The notes beneath the pieces are model-generated. The model did no database searches and had not been told where the DNA came from. It was given only the letters and a program-made list of their open reading frames with translations. Source: Natronosporangium sp035305625 (GTDB lineage: Bacteria > Actinomycetota > Actinomycetes > Mycobacteriales > Micromonosporaceae). Taken from it: a stretch of 64,000 nucleotides of DNA. Positions 17,100 through 25,561 of the stretch are shown one piece after another; the stretch's first letter is position 1, and each line of letters opens with the position of its first letter. The stretch is taken from positions 558,001 to 622,000 of the forward strand of contig CAWEKD010000007.1 in NCBI GenBank assembly GCA_963809545.1. Direction: 5' to 3'. Made by a program: the position numbers and the translations under genes.

Positions 17100-18158
17100 T
17101 CACCGTCGCCGATTACCCCGGCCGGCCCGCCCGCCGGCCTGCCCCGGCACCGCGCGCGTGTCCTGCTGGGCGTCCCACTTCGCGTACGCATCCACGATGT
17201 CGCTGACCAGTTGGTGACGCACCACGTCGGCGCTGCTGAGCCGGCTGAAGTGCACGTCGTCCAGGCCGTCCAAGATTTCTTGGACCACCGCCAGACCGCT
17301 CTGCGCCCCTCCGGGCAGGTCCACCTGGGTGATGTCGCCGGTCACCACGATCTTCGACCCGAACCCGAGCCGGGTCAGGAACATCTTCATCTGTTCCGGG
17401 GTGGTGTTCTGCGCCTCGTCCAGGATGATGAACGCGTCGTTGAGGGTACGGCCCCGCATGTAGGCCAGCGGGGCCACCTCGATCGTGCCGCTCTGCATCA
17501 ACCGCGGGATCGACTCCGGGTCGACCATGTCGTGCAGGGCGTCGTACAGCGGCCGCAGGTACGGGTCGATCTTTTCGTACAGGGTGCCGGGCAGGAACCC
17601 GAGCCGCTCGCCCGCCTCCACCGCCGGGCGGGTCAGGATGATCCGCGTGACCCGCTTGGCCTGGAGCGCCTGCACTGCCTTGGCCATCGCCAGGTAGGTC
17701 TTCCCGGTCCCGGCCGGCCCGATGCCGAACACGATGGTGTGGGCGTCGATCGCGTCCACGTACCGCCGCTGCCCCAGCGTGCGGGGGCGGATGGTGCGCC
17801 CGCGGCGGGACAGGATGTTCAGCGTCAACACCTCGGCCGGTCGCTCGGTGGTGCCCGCCTGGAGCATCTCCACGATCCGGCGGGCGCTGTCGACCGTCAG
17901 CGTCTCCCCGCGCTGGATCAACTCGATCAGCTCGGCGAACACCTGCTCCGCCAACGCGTTGTCGGCCGGCGCACCGGTGATGGTGATCTCATTGCCGCGG
18001 ACCATGATGTCGCTGGCCAGCGACCGTTCGACGAGCTTGAGAATTTCGTCGGCCGCGCCCAGGAGGCGCACCATCACCTGCGGATCCTCGACCGTGATCT
18101 TGGCCTGAGCGTGCGGCTGGGCGGGCGACGCCGTAGTGGGTGTCTCTAGGCTGGTCAT
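17100..18158 (-). CDS. phoH: PhoH-like ATPase
   Basis: 352 residues from ATG 18156-18158 (MTSLETPTTASPAQPHAQ). It is a cytoplasmic RecA-fold ATPase linked to RNA metabolism, with YbeY as the usual partner. An N-terminal region with a degenerate KH-like part (EITITGAPADNALAEQVFAE) precedes the P-loop GPAGTGKTYLAMAKAVQALQ, Walker B DAFIILDEAQNTTPEQMKMF, and TGDITQVDLPGG. The C terminus is basic and Gly/Arg-rich. The start is chosen by homology; the site before it (GGCCAGCG) is weak and the frame is open further upstream. Confidence 0.94.
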   Translation of the reverse strand: MTSLETPTTASPAQPHAQAKITVEDPQVMVRLLGAADEILKLVERSLASDIMVRGNEITITGAPADNALAEQVFAELIELIQRGETLTVDSARRIVEMLQAGTTERPAEVLTLNILSRRGRTIRPRTLGQRRYVDAIDAHTIVFGIGPAGTGKTYLAMAKAVQALQAKRVTRIILTRPAVEAGERLGFLPGTLYEKIDPYLRPLYDALHDMVDPESIPRLMQSGTIEVAPLAYMRGRTLNDAFIILDEAQNTTPEQMKMFLTRLGFGSKIVVTGDITQVDLPGGAQSGLAVVQEILDGLDDVHFSRLSSADVVRHQLVSDIVDAYAKWDAQQDTRAVPGQAGGRAGRGNRRR

Positions 18159-18334
18159 ACGCTGGCCGTTACGGCCTCTGCCACCTCTTCCGGGTCTGGA
18201 TCCATAGATGGATCCCATGGTTGCGGTCTGTCCTCCATGGTACCGGCTTGCCCTGCCCAGGGGCATCTCCTAATCACCGAGGATCACGCGGAGCCACGGA
18301 TCCCACGCATCACCGACCGGCCTCGGCGGGGGGT

Positions 18335-18365
18335 GGCCCGGTGCGGACAGGCGACCCACCGGGCC
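18335..18365 (-). terminator. Hairpin after the HIT-family gene
   Basis: GGCCCGGTG at 18335-18343 pairs exactly with CACCGGGCC at 18357-18365 (13-base loop), directly past the HIT gene stop on the minus strand. It separates that transcript from phoH. The rest of 18159-18334 shows no gene and probably carries the phoH promoter. Confidence 0.6.
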
Positions 18366-18374
18366 GAGGGCCCC

Positions 18375-18719
18375 TCAGCCCACCAACGCCCCCAGCGGCC
18401 TACCCCCCAACACATGGGCGTGGACGTGGAAGACCTCCTGCCCACTGTCCGGCCCGGTGTTGAAGATGGTCCGGTACCCGCTGCTCGCCACCCCTTCTGC
18501 TTCCGCCACCGCGGCGGCCTCGGCCAGCAGCTGGCCGGCCAGACCGGGATCGGCGGCCGCCAGCGCGGGCAGATCGGTGTGGTGGGCCTTCGGGATCACC
18601 AACACGTGCACCGGCGCCTTGGGGGAAATATCCCGGAAAGCAAGGATCTGGTCGGTTTCCCGGACCACGGTCGCCGGAATCTCCCCGGCGACGATCCGGC
18701 AAAAGAGGCAGTCACTCAC
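18375..18719 (-). CDS. HIT family nucleotide-binding protein (HinT-like)
   Basis: 114 residues from GTG 18717-18719 (VSDCLFCRIVAGEIPATVVR). It contains the family C-x-x-C opening (CLFC), GYRTIFNTGPDSGQEVFHVH, and the histidine triad HVHAHVLGGRPLG. HinT proteins hydrolyse purine-nucleotide phosphoramidates; the physiological substrate is uncertain. Length and motifs are fully typical. It lies 24 bases downstream of rsmE on the same strand and is followed by a hairpin. Confidence 0.94.
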   Translation of the reverse strand: MSDCLFCRIVAGEIPATVVRETDQILAFRDISPKAPVHVLVIPKAHHTDLPALAAADPGLAGQLLAEAAAVAEAEGVASSGYRTIFNTGPDSGQEVFHVHAHVLGGRPLGALVG

Positions 18720-18743
18720 GCCCGCATGCTACCGCCGGGGCCC

Positions 18744-19472
18744 CTACCACCGGGCCAGCCGGGCGTTCAGCACCGCCAACGCGGCCACCCCGGCGGTGGA
18801 GGTCCGCAACACCGTCGGGCCCAGCCGGACCGCCCGGGCACCGGCGGCGGTGAACGCCGCCACCTCGGCCGGTGCCACCCCTCCCTCCGGCCCCACCACC
18901 AACACGATCTGACCGGTGGTCGGTAGTTCCGCGGTGGCCAGCCGGTCGGCGGCCTCCTCATGCAGCACGAACCCCGCCTCGGCCGCGGCCAGGCGCTCCA
19001 CCACCGCGGAGGTGTCGGCGAGGGGCGTGACCGTCGGCAGCCAGGCCCGGCGGGACTGTTTCGCCGCCTCCCGGGCGGTCGCCACCCAGCGCTGGTGGGC
19101 GCGCTCCCCCCGCTCCCCCCGCCACTGCACCACCGAGCGGGCGGCGGACCACGGCACCACCTCGTCCACCCCCACCTCGGTCATGGCCTGCACCGCCAGT
19201 TCGCCCCGCTCCCCCTTGCCGAGCGCCTGCACCACCACCAGGCGGGGGTCCGCCGGTGGCTCCTGGTGGCGGGCGGTGATCCGCAGCTCCAGCCGCCCCC
19301 GGCCCACCGTGGTGACCACCGTGTCGGCCACCCCGCCCCGCCCGTCCGAGATCCGCACCAGTTCCCCCGGGCGCAGCCGCCGTACGTCCGCGGCGTGGTG
19401 CCCCTCCGGGCCGGTGAGAGTCGCGTGGTCGTCGTCGGGCAGCTCGTCCACCAGAAACACAGGCACGCTCAC
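18744..19472 (-). CDS. rsmE: 16S rRNA (uracil-1498-N3)-methyltransferase
   Basis: 242 residues from GTG 19470-19472 (VSVPVFLVDELPDDDHATLT). It uses S-adenosylmethionine to methylate U1498 of 16S rRNA. An N-terminal PUA-like domain (LRPGELVRISDGRGGVADTV) precedes the SPOUT knot: LVVVQALGKGERGELAVQAM, TEVGVDEVVPWSAARSVVQW, and the SAM-binding knot IVLVVGPEGGVAPAEVAAF with VRLGPTVLRTSTAGVAALAV. All are canonical. It follows dnaJ after a 73-base gap. Confidence 0.95.
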   Translation of the reverse strand: MSVPVFLVDELPDDDHATLTGPEGHHAADVRRLRPGELVRISDGRGGVADTVVTTVGRGRLELRITARHQEPPADPRLVVVQALGKGERGELAVQAMTEVGVDEVVPWSAARSVVQWRGERGERAHQRWVATAREAAKQSRRAWLPTVTPLADTSAVVERLAAAEAGFVLHEEAADRLATAELPTTGQIVLVVGPEGGVAPAEVAAFTAAGARAVRLGPTVLRTSTAGVAALAVLNARLARW

Positions 19473-19545
19473 GTCGACACCCTACGAGGCGGCCCCGTAC
19501 CCGATCGGGGAACCACCACCCGACAGGAGCGCCGTCCCAGGGGGC

Positions 19546-20679
19546 TCACTGACCGTTGAACGCGTCCCGCATCCGGGCGAAGAAGCCGCCCTGCTTGGTC
19601 AGCTGCGCGACTTCCTCCCCGCGCAACCGGGCGAACTCCCGCAACAGCCGCTCCTGCTCGCTGTCGAGCTTGGTGGGGGTCCGCACATCCAGATGCACGT
19701 ACAGGTCACCGCGACCGCTGCCACGCAGGTGCGGTACCCCTCGACCACGCAGCCGCAGCGTGGCGCCGGGCTGGGTGCCGGGGCGCACCTCCAGCTCCTC
19801 TTCGCCGTCCAGGGTCTTGATGGTCACCCGTGTGCCCAGCGCCGCCGACGTCATCGGCAGGGTCACCCGGCAGTGCAGGTCGTTGCCCTTCCGGGAGAAC
19901 ACGTCGTGCGGCCGCTCGTGAATCTCCACGTACAGGTCGCCCGGCGGCCCCCCGCCCGGGCCGACCTCACCCTGGCCGGCGAGCCGGATCCGCATCCCGT
20001 CCTCCACCCCCGCCGGGATCTTGACGGTGATGGTCCGGCGACTCCGCACCCGGCCATCCCCCGCACAGCTCGGGCACGGGTTCGGAATCACCGTCCCGGT
20101 GCCCTGGCAGGCCACACACGGCCGGGAAGAGACCACCTGCCCCAGGAAGGTGCGCTGCACCGTCTGCACCTGGCCCTGGCCGGCGCAGACCTCACAGGTG
20201 GCCGGGGAGGTACCGGGCGCGGTGCCCTCCCCGCCGCAGCTGTTGCACAGGACCGCGGTGTCGACGGTGAGCGGGGCCTCCACCCCGAACGCGGTCTCGG
20301 TGAGGTCCAGATCCAGCCGGAGCACCGCGTCGGCGCCCGGTCGGGTCCGGGGACGGGGCCCACGGCTGGCTCCCGTGGCGGCGCCGAAGAACGCGTCCAT
20401 GATGTCCTGGAAGCCGACGAACGGGCTGCCGGCGCCGCCCGGGCCGAACCCGGCCCCCTCCGGGGCGTTCGGGTCCCCACCCAGGTCGACGATCTGCCGC
20501 TTCTGCGGATCCGAGAGGACCTCGTAGGCGGCGTTGATCTCCTTGAACTTCTCCGCCGCCTCCGGGTCCGGGTTGACGTCCGGGTGGTACTTGCGGGCCA
20601 GCCGGCGGTAGGCGCGCTTGATCTCCTCATTCGTCGCGTCCTTCGACACGCCGAGAATTCCGTAGTAGTCCCTGGCCAC
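19546..20679 (-). CDS. dnaJ: Chaperone DnaJ (DnaJ2 type), linked to hrcA
   Basis: 377 residues from GTG 20677-20679 (VARDYYGILGVSKDATNEEI); an ATG at 20697 is in frame and would add six residues. J domain residues 1-70 with the HPD motif in KYHPDVNPDPE, a short Gly/Phe-type linker, then four zinc repeats (CNSCGGEG, CEVCAGQG, CVACQGTG, CPSCAGDG) at about 140-215, and the C-terminal substrate-binding domains. It stimulates DnaK ATPase. Position next to hrcA and downstream of the CIRCE element implies heat control by HrcA. Confidence 0.96.
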   Translation of the reverse strand: MARDYYGILGVSKDATNEEIKRAYRRLARKYHPDVNPDPEAAEKFKEINAAYEVLSDPQKRQIVDLGGDPNAPEGAGFGPGGAGSPFVGFQDIMDAFFGAATGASRGPRPRTRPGADAVLRLDLDLTETAFGVEAPLTVDTAVLCNSCGGEGTAPGTSPATCEVCAGQGQVQTVQRTFLGQVVSSRPCVACQGTGTVIPNPCPSCAGDGRVRSRRTITVKIPAGVEDGMRIRLAGQGEVGPGGGPPGDLYVEIHERPHDVFSRKGNDLHCRVTLPMTSAALGTRVTIKTLDGEEELEVRPGTQPGATLRLRGRGVPHLRGSGRGDLYVHLDVRTPTKLDSEQERLLREFARLRGEEVAQLTKQGGFFARMRDAFNGQ

Positions 20680-20749
20680 TGCCCCGTGTGTCCTCATCCG
20701 TCCGTCGTCACGTCAGTCTGGTGCAGCCCGTCCTGCGGACTGGTGCAGG

Positions 20750-21778
20750 TCAGTTCTGCGCCAGCAGATCCCCCACGTAGCGTGCCACGGCCCGCACCGT
20801 AGCGATGGTGCCGGGGTAGTCCATCCGGGTCGGGCCCACCACGCCCAGCCCGCCGACCACCGTGTCTCCCGGGCCGTAACCGCTGCTCACCACCGAGGTG
20901 CTGCGCAGATCAACGAACTCGTTCTCATCCCCGATGCGCACCCGCGGGGTGGCGTTTTCGCCCTCCACCTCCCCGATCAGTTTCAGCAGGACGACCTCCT
21001 CCTCCAGCGCCTCCAGCACCGGGCGGATGGAGCCGGGGAAGTCGACCAGCCCGTTACGGGTGAGGTTGGCGGTGCCGGCCATGGCGATCCGCTCATCGTG
21101 CCGCTCCACCAACGTCTCCAGCAGCACCGACCCGAGCGACGCCATCGGCGCCCGCAGGTTCGGCTCGGCCTCGTCCACCATCGTCTGCACCAGCTGGGGG
21201 GTCTCGCTCAGCAGGCGACCACCCAACTGGGCGTTGATCAGCCGACGCATCTCCGCGATGTCGTCATCGCTGGTCGGACCAGGCAGCTCCACCACCCGCT
21301 GCTCCACCCGGCCCGTGTCGGTGATGACCACCAGCAGCATCCGGGTGGTGGAGATCGAGACGAGCTCCAGGTGGCGGACCGCCGACCGGGTCAGGCTCGG
21401 ATACTGCACCACCGCCACCTGCTGGGTGAGTTGTGCCAGCAGCCGAACCGTCCGGTGCACCACGTCGTCGAGGTCCACCGCGCCGACCATGAACCGCTCG
21501 ATCGCCCGCCGCTCCGCTGCCGACAGCGGCTTGATCTTGGACAACCGGTCCACGAACAACCGGTATCCCCGGTCAGTGGGCACGCGACCGGCACTGGTGT
21601 GGGGCTGCCGGATGTACCCCTCCTCCTCCAGCACCGCCATGTCGTTACGGACCGTGGCCGGCGAAACGTTCAGCTTGTGCCGCTCTACCAGGGCTCGACT
21701 CCCGACCGGCTCCCGGGTCGCCACGTAGTCCTCGACGATGGCGCGCAGCACCTCCAGCTTGCGGTCGTCGAGCGGCAT
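20750..21778 (-). CDS. hrcA: Heat-inducible transcription repressor HrcA
   Basis: 342 residues from ATG 21776-21778 (MPLDDRKLEVLRAIVEDYVA), with GGGAGG five bases upstream. N-terminal winged helix: REPVGSRALVERHKLNVSPA, TVRNDMAVLEEEGYI, HTSAGRVPTDRGYR. The GAF-like middle and dimerisation parts follow, ending PTRMDYPGTIATVRAVARYV. HrcA binds CIRCE operators and represses class I heat-shock genes, with GroEL as co-chaperone for its folding. A CIRCE-like site lies 47 bases before its start, so it is autoregulated. Confidence 0.96.
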   Translation of the reverse strand: MPLDDRKLEVLRAIVEDYVATREPVGSRALVERHKLNVSPATVRNDMAVLEEEGYIRQPHTSAGRVPTDRGYRLFVDRLSKIKPLSAAERRAIERFMVGAVDLDDVVHRTVRLLAQLTQQVAVVQYPSLTRSAVRHLELVSISTTRMLLVVITDTGRVEQRVVELPGPTSDDDIAEMRRLINAQLGGRLLSETPQLVQTMVDEAEPNLRAPMASLGSVLLETLVERHDERIAMAGTANLTRNGLVDFPGSIRPVLEALEEEVVLLKLIGEVEGENATPRVRIGDENEFVDLRSTSVVSSGYGPGDTVVGGLGVVGPTRMDYPGTIATVRAVARYVGDLLAQN

Positions 21779-21824
21779 GGCACCTCCCAGGGGAACAAGA
21801 CAGGGTGCCTGCGGGCGACACCCG

Positions 21825-21851
21825 CTGGCACTCGTGAACGCTGAGTGCCAG
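21825..21851 (-). promoter_or_regulatory. CIRCE operator upstream of hrcA-dnaJ
   Basis: CTGGCACTC (21825-21833), nine bases, then GAGTGCCAG (21843-21851): a perfect 9-bp inverted repeat with the classic N9 spacer. The CIRCE consensus is TTAGCACTC-N9-GAGTGCTAA; the inner GCACTC/GAGTGC is exact. Position in front of hrcA supports HrcA autoregulation. Confidence 0.92.
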
Positions 21852-21930
21852 TTTACGCCGACCACCAGGTGCCTGGCGAGATCAGTTTTTCCTGGCTGAC
21901 CGGTTGACCACCCCGCTGGGGTCGGCGGTT

Positions 21931-21944
21931 TATGGTGTGCCGCA
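21931..21944 (+). promoter_or_regulatory. Possible -10 element for a leaderless DUF4870 transcript
   Basis: TATGGT at 21931-21936 lies seven bases before the ATG at 21944, where a transcript could start exactly at the codon. No ribosome site is visible upstream. A TTGACC at 21904-21909 is 21 bases away, too far for an ideal -35. Low-confidence reading. Confidence 0.3.
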
Positions 21945-22354
21945 TGACTACACCACCTCAACCTCCGCCCCCGGGCGTCCCGCCCGCGGGGTTCCCCCCA
22001 CCCGGCTACGCCAACAACGATGAGAAGACCTGGGCCTTGGTGGCCCACTTCGGTGGGGCGGCCGGGATGTTCATCGGCAGTGGCATCCTGGGCTGGGTGG
22101 CTCCCCTGATCGCGTTGGTGACCAAGGGGAAGGAGTCTCCGACCGTCCGCCAGCACGCGGTGAACGCACTGAACTTCCAGCTCACCTGGTCGATCGTGGG
22201 GCTGATCGGCCTGCTGCTGGTGTGCCTGGTGATCGGGATTCTCGGGATTCTGGCCGCCGTCATCATGGGGGTCGTCTTCGGCGTCATCGCCGGGGTGAAG
22301 GCCAACGAGGGCCAGCTCTACAACTACCCGGCCGCCATCAAGATGGTGAAGTAA
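21944..22354 (+). CDS. DUF4870 domain membrane protein
   Basis: 136 residues. A Pro/Gly-rich cytoplasmic head (residues 1-25) is followed by DEKTWALVAHFGGAAGMFIG, the typical DUF4870 opening, and three to four hydrophobic helices (GILGWVAPLIALVT, LIGLLLVCLVIGILGILAAV). VRQHAVNALNFQLTWSIVGL is the conserved family loop, and the protein ends with a short polar tail (ANEGQLYNYP). The ATG at 21944 lacks a ribosome site, suggesting leaderless translation. The molecular role of the family is not known. It converges on hemW with a strong hairpin between. Confidence 0.9.
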   Translation: MTTPPQPPPPGVPPAGFPPPGYANNDEKTWALVAHFGGAAGMFIGSGILGWVAPLIALVTKGKESPTVRQHAVNALNFQLTWSIVGLIGLLLVCLVIGILGILAAVIMGVVFGVIAGVKANEGQLYNYPAAIKMVK

Positions 22355-22376
22355 CCGCGTCATCGACGTGTACCGG

Positions 22377-22418
22377 AGCCGGTCGCGTCAACCACCGCGA
22401 TGGTCGACGCGACCGGCT
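22377..22418. terminator. Bidirectional terminator between the DUF4870 gene and hemW
   Basis: AGCCGGTCGCGTC (22377-22389) pairs exactly with GACGCGACCGGCT (22406-22418). ACCA (22391-22394) and TGGT (22401-22404) extend the stem beyond one A-C mismatch, closing a 6-base loop. It lies between convergent stop codons. Confidence 0.8.
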
Positions 22419-22489
22419 TCACGCATTTCACGGGAAGGCATGATTGCCGCCCCATCAGGGGAAACGCGGCACCGAACGCCAACTGTCAG

Positions 22490-23731
22490 CTATCCGACAT
22501 CACCCCCAGCGGTGACCAGATCAAGCGTGACCCGGTCCGCCAACAACCGCCCCCGGAGGGTCAGTACCGCCCGGCCGGCGGCATGGTCACTCGCCACCAG
22601 CAGCCCGTCGGTCACCGCCTGACCCGCCGCTGCCCGCCCCGCGGGACCCAATTCGGCCAGGGGCAGCCCCTCCACCAGCCGCAGCCGCAGCATCACCTCC
22701 TCCAGCCACCGCTGCTCGGAGGTGAGCACCTCCCGGCCCTGCGCTGGGGAGAGCCCCTCCGCCAGCCGCCGGGCGTAGTGCGCCGGATGCTTCACGTTCC
22801 ACCACCGCACCCCACCCACGTGGCTGTGCGCCCCCGGACCGATCCCCCACCAGTTACCGCCGGTCCAGTAGCCGAGGTTGTGGCGGCAGCGCGCCTCCGG
22901 CGACCGGGCCCAGTTGGACACCTCGTACCAGTGGAACCCGGCCGCGGTCAGCGCCGCCTCGGCCGCCAGGTAGCGGTCGGCGGCCACGTCGTCATCCGGC
23001 GCCGGCAGCTGCCCCCGCCGGATCCGGGCCGCCAACGCGGTGCCGTCCTCCACGATCAGCGCGTACGCGCTGATGTGGTCCGCCCCGGCCGCGATCGCGT
23101 CCGTCAACGAGGCGGCGAAGTCCTCCGGCCGCTCCCCCGGGGTGCCGTAGATCAGGTCGAGATTGACATGCGCGAACCCGGCCGCCCGGGCCTGCTGTGC
23201 GGCCTGGACCGCCCGTCCCGGGGTGTGCCGCCGGTCCAGCACCGCCAGCACGTGCGGGGCGCTGGACTGCATCCCGAGGGAGATCCGGGTGAACCCGGCC
23301 GCCCGCAGCGCGGCCAGTCCCGCCTCGTCCACCGACTCCGGATTGGCCTCGGTGGTCACCTCCGCGTCCGGGGCGAGCCCCCACTGGTCGTCGATCGCGG
23401 CCAGGATCCGGGCCAGCTCCGCCGCCGGCAGCAGGGTGGGGGTGCCGCCGCCGAAGAACACCGTGTCCACCGTGGCCGGGGGGGTGTCCGCCAACACCCG
23501 GCCCGCCAGCCGCAGCTCGGCCAGGGCGGCCGTCACGTACGCCTCCGCACTGGTCGCACCCCCGAGCTCCCCCGGGGTGTAGGTGTTGAAGTCGCAGTAG
23601 CCGCACCGGCTAGCGCAGAACGGCACATGTACGTACACCCCGAAGCGTCGGCGGCTCATCTCCGCCAACGCGGCCGGCGGCAACGCCCCGTCCGGGGGCG
23701 CGGGCGCACCGTCGGGCAACCGACCCGGCAC
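22490..23731 (-). CDS. hemW: Radical SAM heme chaperone HemW (coproporphyrinogen oxidase-like)
   Basis: 413 residues from GTG 23729-23731 with GAGGAGAGG a few bases upstream; the frame runs much further up but without support. VYVHVPFCASRCGYCDFNTY holds the CxxxCxxC that binds the 4Fe-4S cluster, with the extra Cys/Phe typical of HemN/HemW. GGGTPTLLPAAELARIL and EANPESVDEAGLAALRAAG follow, then the HemN C-terminal domain. HemW hands heme to target proteins; many are mislabelled HemN. Divergent from the enoyl-CoA hydratase-like gene, 94 bases apart. Confidence 0.93.
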   Translation of the reverse strand: MPGRLPDGAPAPPDGALPPAALAEMSRRRFGVYVHVPFCASRCGYCDFNTYTPGELGGATSAEAYVTAALAELRLAGRVLADTPPATVDTVFFGGGTPTLLPAAELARILAAIDDQWGLAPDAEVTTEANPESVDEAGLAALRAAGFTRISLGMQSSAPHVLAVLDRRHTPGRAVQAAQQARAAGFAHVNLDLIYGTPGERPEDFAASLTDAIAAGADHISAYALIVEDGTALAARIRRGQLPAPDDDVAADRYLAAEAALTAAGFHWYEVSNWARSPEARCRHNLGYWTGGNWWGIGPGAHSHVGGVRWWNVKHPAHYARRLAEGLSPAQGREVLTSEQRWLEEVMLRLRLVEGLPLAELGPAGRAAAGQAVTDGLLVASDHAAGRAVLTLRGRLLADRVTLDLVTAGGDVG

Positions 23732-23825
23732 CGAACCTCTCCTCCTCGCCGGCGGCGCACCGCCGGCGGCTGTCCTTCTTCCGCCTGCTCTCCCGCGAGC
23801 GCTACTCCCCCAATAGTCTCGCGGC

Positions 23826-24614
23826 ATGACCGAAGACCGACCCTTGGTGCGGGCTACCACCGCACACGGTGTAGCCACCCTTACCCTCGACAGCCCGCAC
23901 AACCGCAACGCGCTGTCCACCCCGCTGATGACCCAGCTACGCGCCGGGCTGGCGGACGCGATCGCCGACCCGGCGGTCCGGGTGGTGGTGCTGGACCACA
24001 CCGGCCCGGTGTTCTGCTCCGGAGCTGACCTGAAGGAGACCGAGCAGGCCCGGCGGGCCGGGCAACCGCCGGTGGCGATGCTCGCGGACGTCCTGGCCGA
24101 ACTGTGGGAATGCCCCAAACCGGTCGTGGCTCGGATCGCTGGTCCCGCGCGCGCCGGCGGAATCGGGCTGGTGGCCGCCGCCGACATCGCGATCAGCGCC
24201 ACCGACGCCACGTTCGCGTTCACCGAAGTCCGCCTGGGGGTGATCCCCGCGGTGATCTCGGCCACGGTCCGGCGCCGGCTGCTGCCCCGGGCGGCGACCC
24301 GGCTCTACCTGACCGGGGAGGTGTTCGACGCCGAGTACGCCGCCCAGGTTGGCCTGATCACCGAGGCGGTCCCGGCCAGCCAGCTCGACCAGGCGGTCAC
24401 CACCGCGTGTGAGGCGCTGGTCCGGGGCGCGCCGGCGGCGCTGGCCGGCACCAAGGAGCTGCTCCGCCGCCCGATCGCCGACGATCTGCGGGAGGAACTG
24501 GCGTACCTGTCGGAGCTGTCGGTCGGATACTTCCGGTCCGAGGACGCCGCCGAGGGGATCGCCGCGTTCCGCGAGAAGCGCGACCCCCGCTGGGTGGTAG
24601 CGGTCCGGCAGTAG
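23826..24614 (+). CDS. Enoyl-CoA hydratase/isomerase family protein
   Basis: 262 residues, the usual single-domain crotonase length. VATLTLDSPHNRNALSTPLM and VVLDHTGPVFCSGADLKETE form the first oxyanion-hole segment; IAGPARAGGIGLVAAADIAI forms the second, where the family first catalytic Glu position is altered (ARAGGIG). FTEVRLGVIPAVISATV holds the second Glu position (FTE). It acts on an acyl-CoA thioester; the substrate is unknown, and actinobacteria carry many paralogues. ATG 23826 has no clear ribosome site. It lies 11 bases before the next gene, so probably one transcript. Confidence 0.88.
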   Translation: MTEDRPLVRATTAHGVATLTLDSPHNRNALSTPLMTQLRAGLADAIADPAVRVVVLDHTGPVFCSGADLKETEQARRAGQPPVAMLADVLAELWECPKPVVARIAGPARAGGIGLVAAADIAISATDATFAFTEVRLGVIPAVISATVRRRLLPRAATRLYLTGEVFDAEYAAQVGLITEAVPASQLDQAVTTACEALVRGAPAALAGTKELLRRPIADDLREELAYLSELSVGYFRSEDAAEGIAAFREKRDPRWVVAVRQ

Positions 24615-24625
24615 GCTCCCCGGAC

Positions 24626-25471
24626 GTGAAGATACGCCGGGTACTGACGGTCCTGGTGGTGCTCAGCCTGGTGGCCGGATTCGGCTGGTGGCTGGGGCAG
24701 CGCCGCCCGGACCTTCCGCACCTGCGGCTAGGGCCGGAATGCCTGGTCGGGGATGAGGTAGGGCTGGAGCGGGAACAGGTCGCCAACGCCGCCACCGTCG
24801 TCGCGGTCGGGGTCCGACTCGGCATGCCGGACCGGGCCGTGGTGGTGGCGCTGGCCACCGCCTTGCAAGAGTCGAAGCTGCGGAACCTACCCCACTTGGG
24901 GGCCGCCAACGACCACGACTCGATCGGGCTGTTCCAGCAGCGGCCCAGCCAGGGCTGGGGGTCGGTGGACCAGATCAGCGACCCCCGGTACGCCGCGGAG
25001 CAGTTCTACCTCGCCTTGCAACAGGTCCCCGGCTGGCAGGACATGCGGCTCACCGATGCCGCCCAGAGTGTGCAGCGGTCCGCTTACCCCGAGGCCTACC
25101 AGCAGTGGGAGACCGAGGCGGAGATCCTGGCCACCGCCCTGCTGGGGCATGAGCCGGCCGCGGTGCACTGTCGCAGCCGAGGGGCTGGTCCGGATAAGGA
25201 CCTCCCGGACGGCACCGCGGCGCTCGGCATCGCCCTGGCCCGGGATTGGGGAGAGCAGGTGCGGTACGCGCCCGCCGAACCCGCCGGGCTGACGGTCAGC
25301 GCCCCGGACACCCCCAGCGGGTGGCGGTACGCCCACTGGCTGGTCGCCCACGCCGACACCTACGGGGTGACCCGGGTGCGGTTCGCCGACCAGGAGTGGC
25401 GCGCTGCCGCCGGGGCCTGGAACGCGGTCGACACCGTCCTCGACCACGTCCGGGCTGACATGGCTGACTGA
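24626..25471 (+). CDS. Secreted or membrane-anchored protein with lysozyme-like segment
   Basis: 281 residues from GTG 24626. Residues 5-24 form an uncleaved anchor or signal (VLTVLVVLSLVAGFGWWLGQ). In the exported part, VVVALATALQESKLRNLPHL followed by HDSIGLFQQRPSQGWG resembles the E-S...G-L-F-Q core of lytic transglycosylase-like folds, with Glu in QES as possible catalytic acid. The C-terminal half (about 180-281) is unrelated and includes GWRYAHWLVAHADTYGVTRV. Similar proteins in actinomycetes are annotated as hypothetical. A cell-wall role is inference. Follows the hydratase-like gene by 11 bases. Confidence 0.72.
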   Translation: MKIRRVLTVLVVLSLVAGFGWWLGQRRPDLPHLRLGPECLVGDEVGLEREQVANAATVVAVGVRLGMPDRAVVVALATALQESKLRNLPHLGAANDHDSIGLFQQRPSQGWGSVDQISDPRYAAEQFYLALQQVPGWQDMRLTDAAQSVQRSAYPEAYQQWETEAEILATALLGHEPAAVHCRSRGAGPDKDLPDGTAALGIALARDWGEQVRYAPAEPAGLTVSAPDTPSGWRYAHWLVAHADTYGVTRVRFADQEWRAAAGAWNAVDTVLDHVRADMAD

Positions 25472-25479
25472 TGCCAAAC

Positions 25480-25521
25480 CGTGGTGGGGCCGGTGAGCTT
25501 GCGCTCACCGGCCCCACCACG
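25480..25521. terminator. Bidirectional terminator, perfect 19-bp stem with TTGC loop
   Basis: CGTGGTGGGGCCGGTGAGC (25480-25498) pairs exactly with 25503-25521 around a TTGC tetraloop. It lies between the convergent stops at 25471 (plus) and 25562 (minus). Confidence 0.88.
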
Positions 25522-25561
25522 TCCCCGGTCGTCGCAGGGATGACCCTGCGGGTGGAACTCG

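Noticed and set aside
22001..22360. Minus-strand frame continuing hrcA upstream through the DUF4870 gene
   Set aside because: It crosses the CIRCE operator and hrcA promoter; the ATG at 21778 with its ribosome site is the true start.
22400..24028. Long plus-strand frame opposite hemW
   Set aside because: Composition is Arg/Pro/His-rich with no motif; it mirrors the GC3 of hemW.
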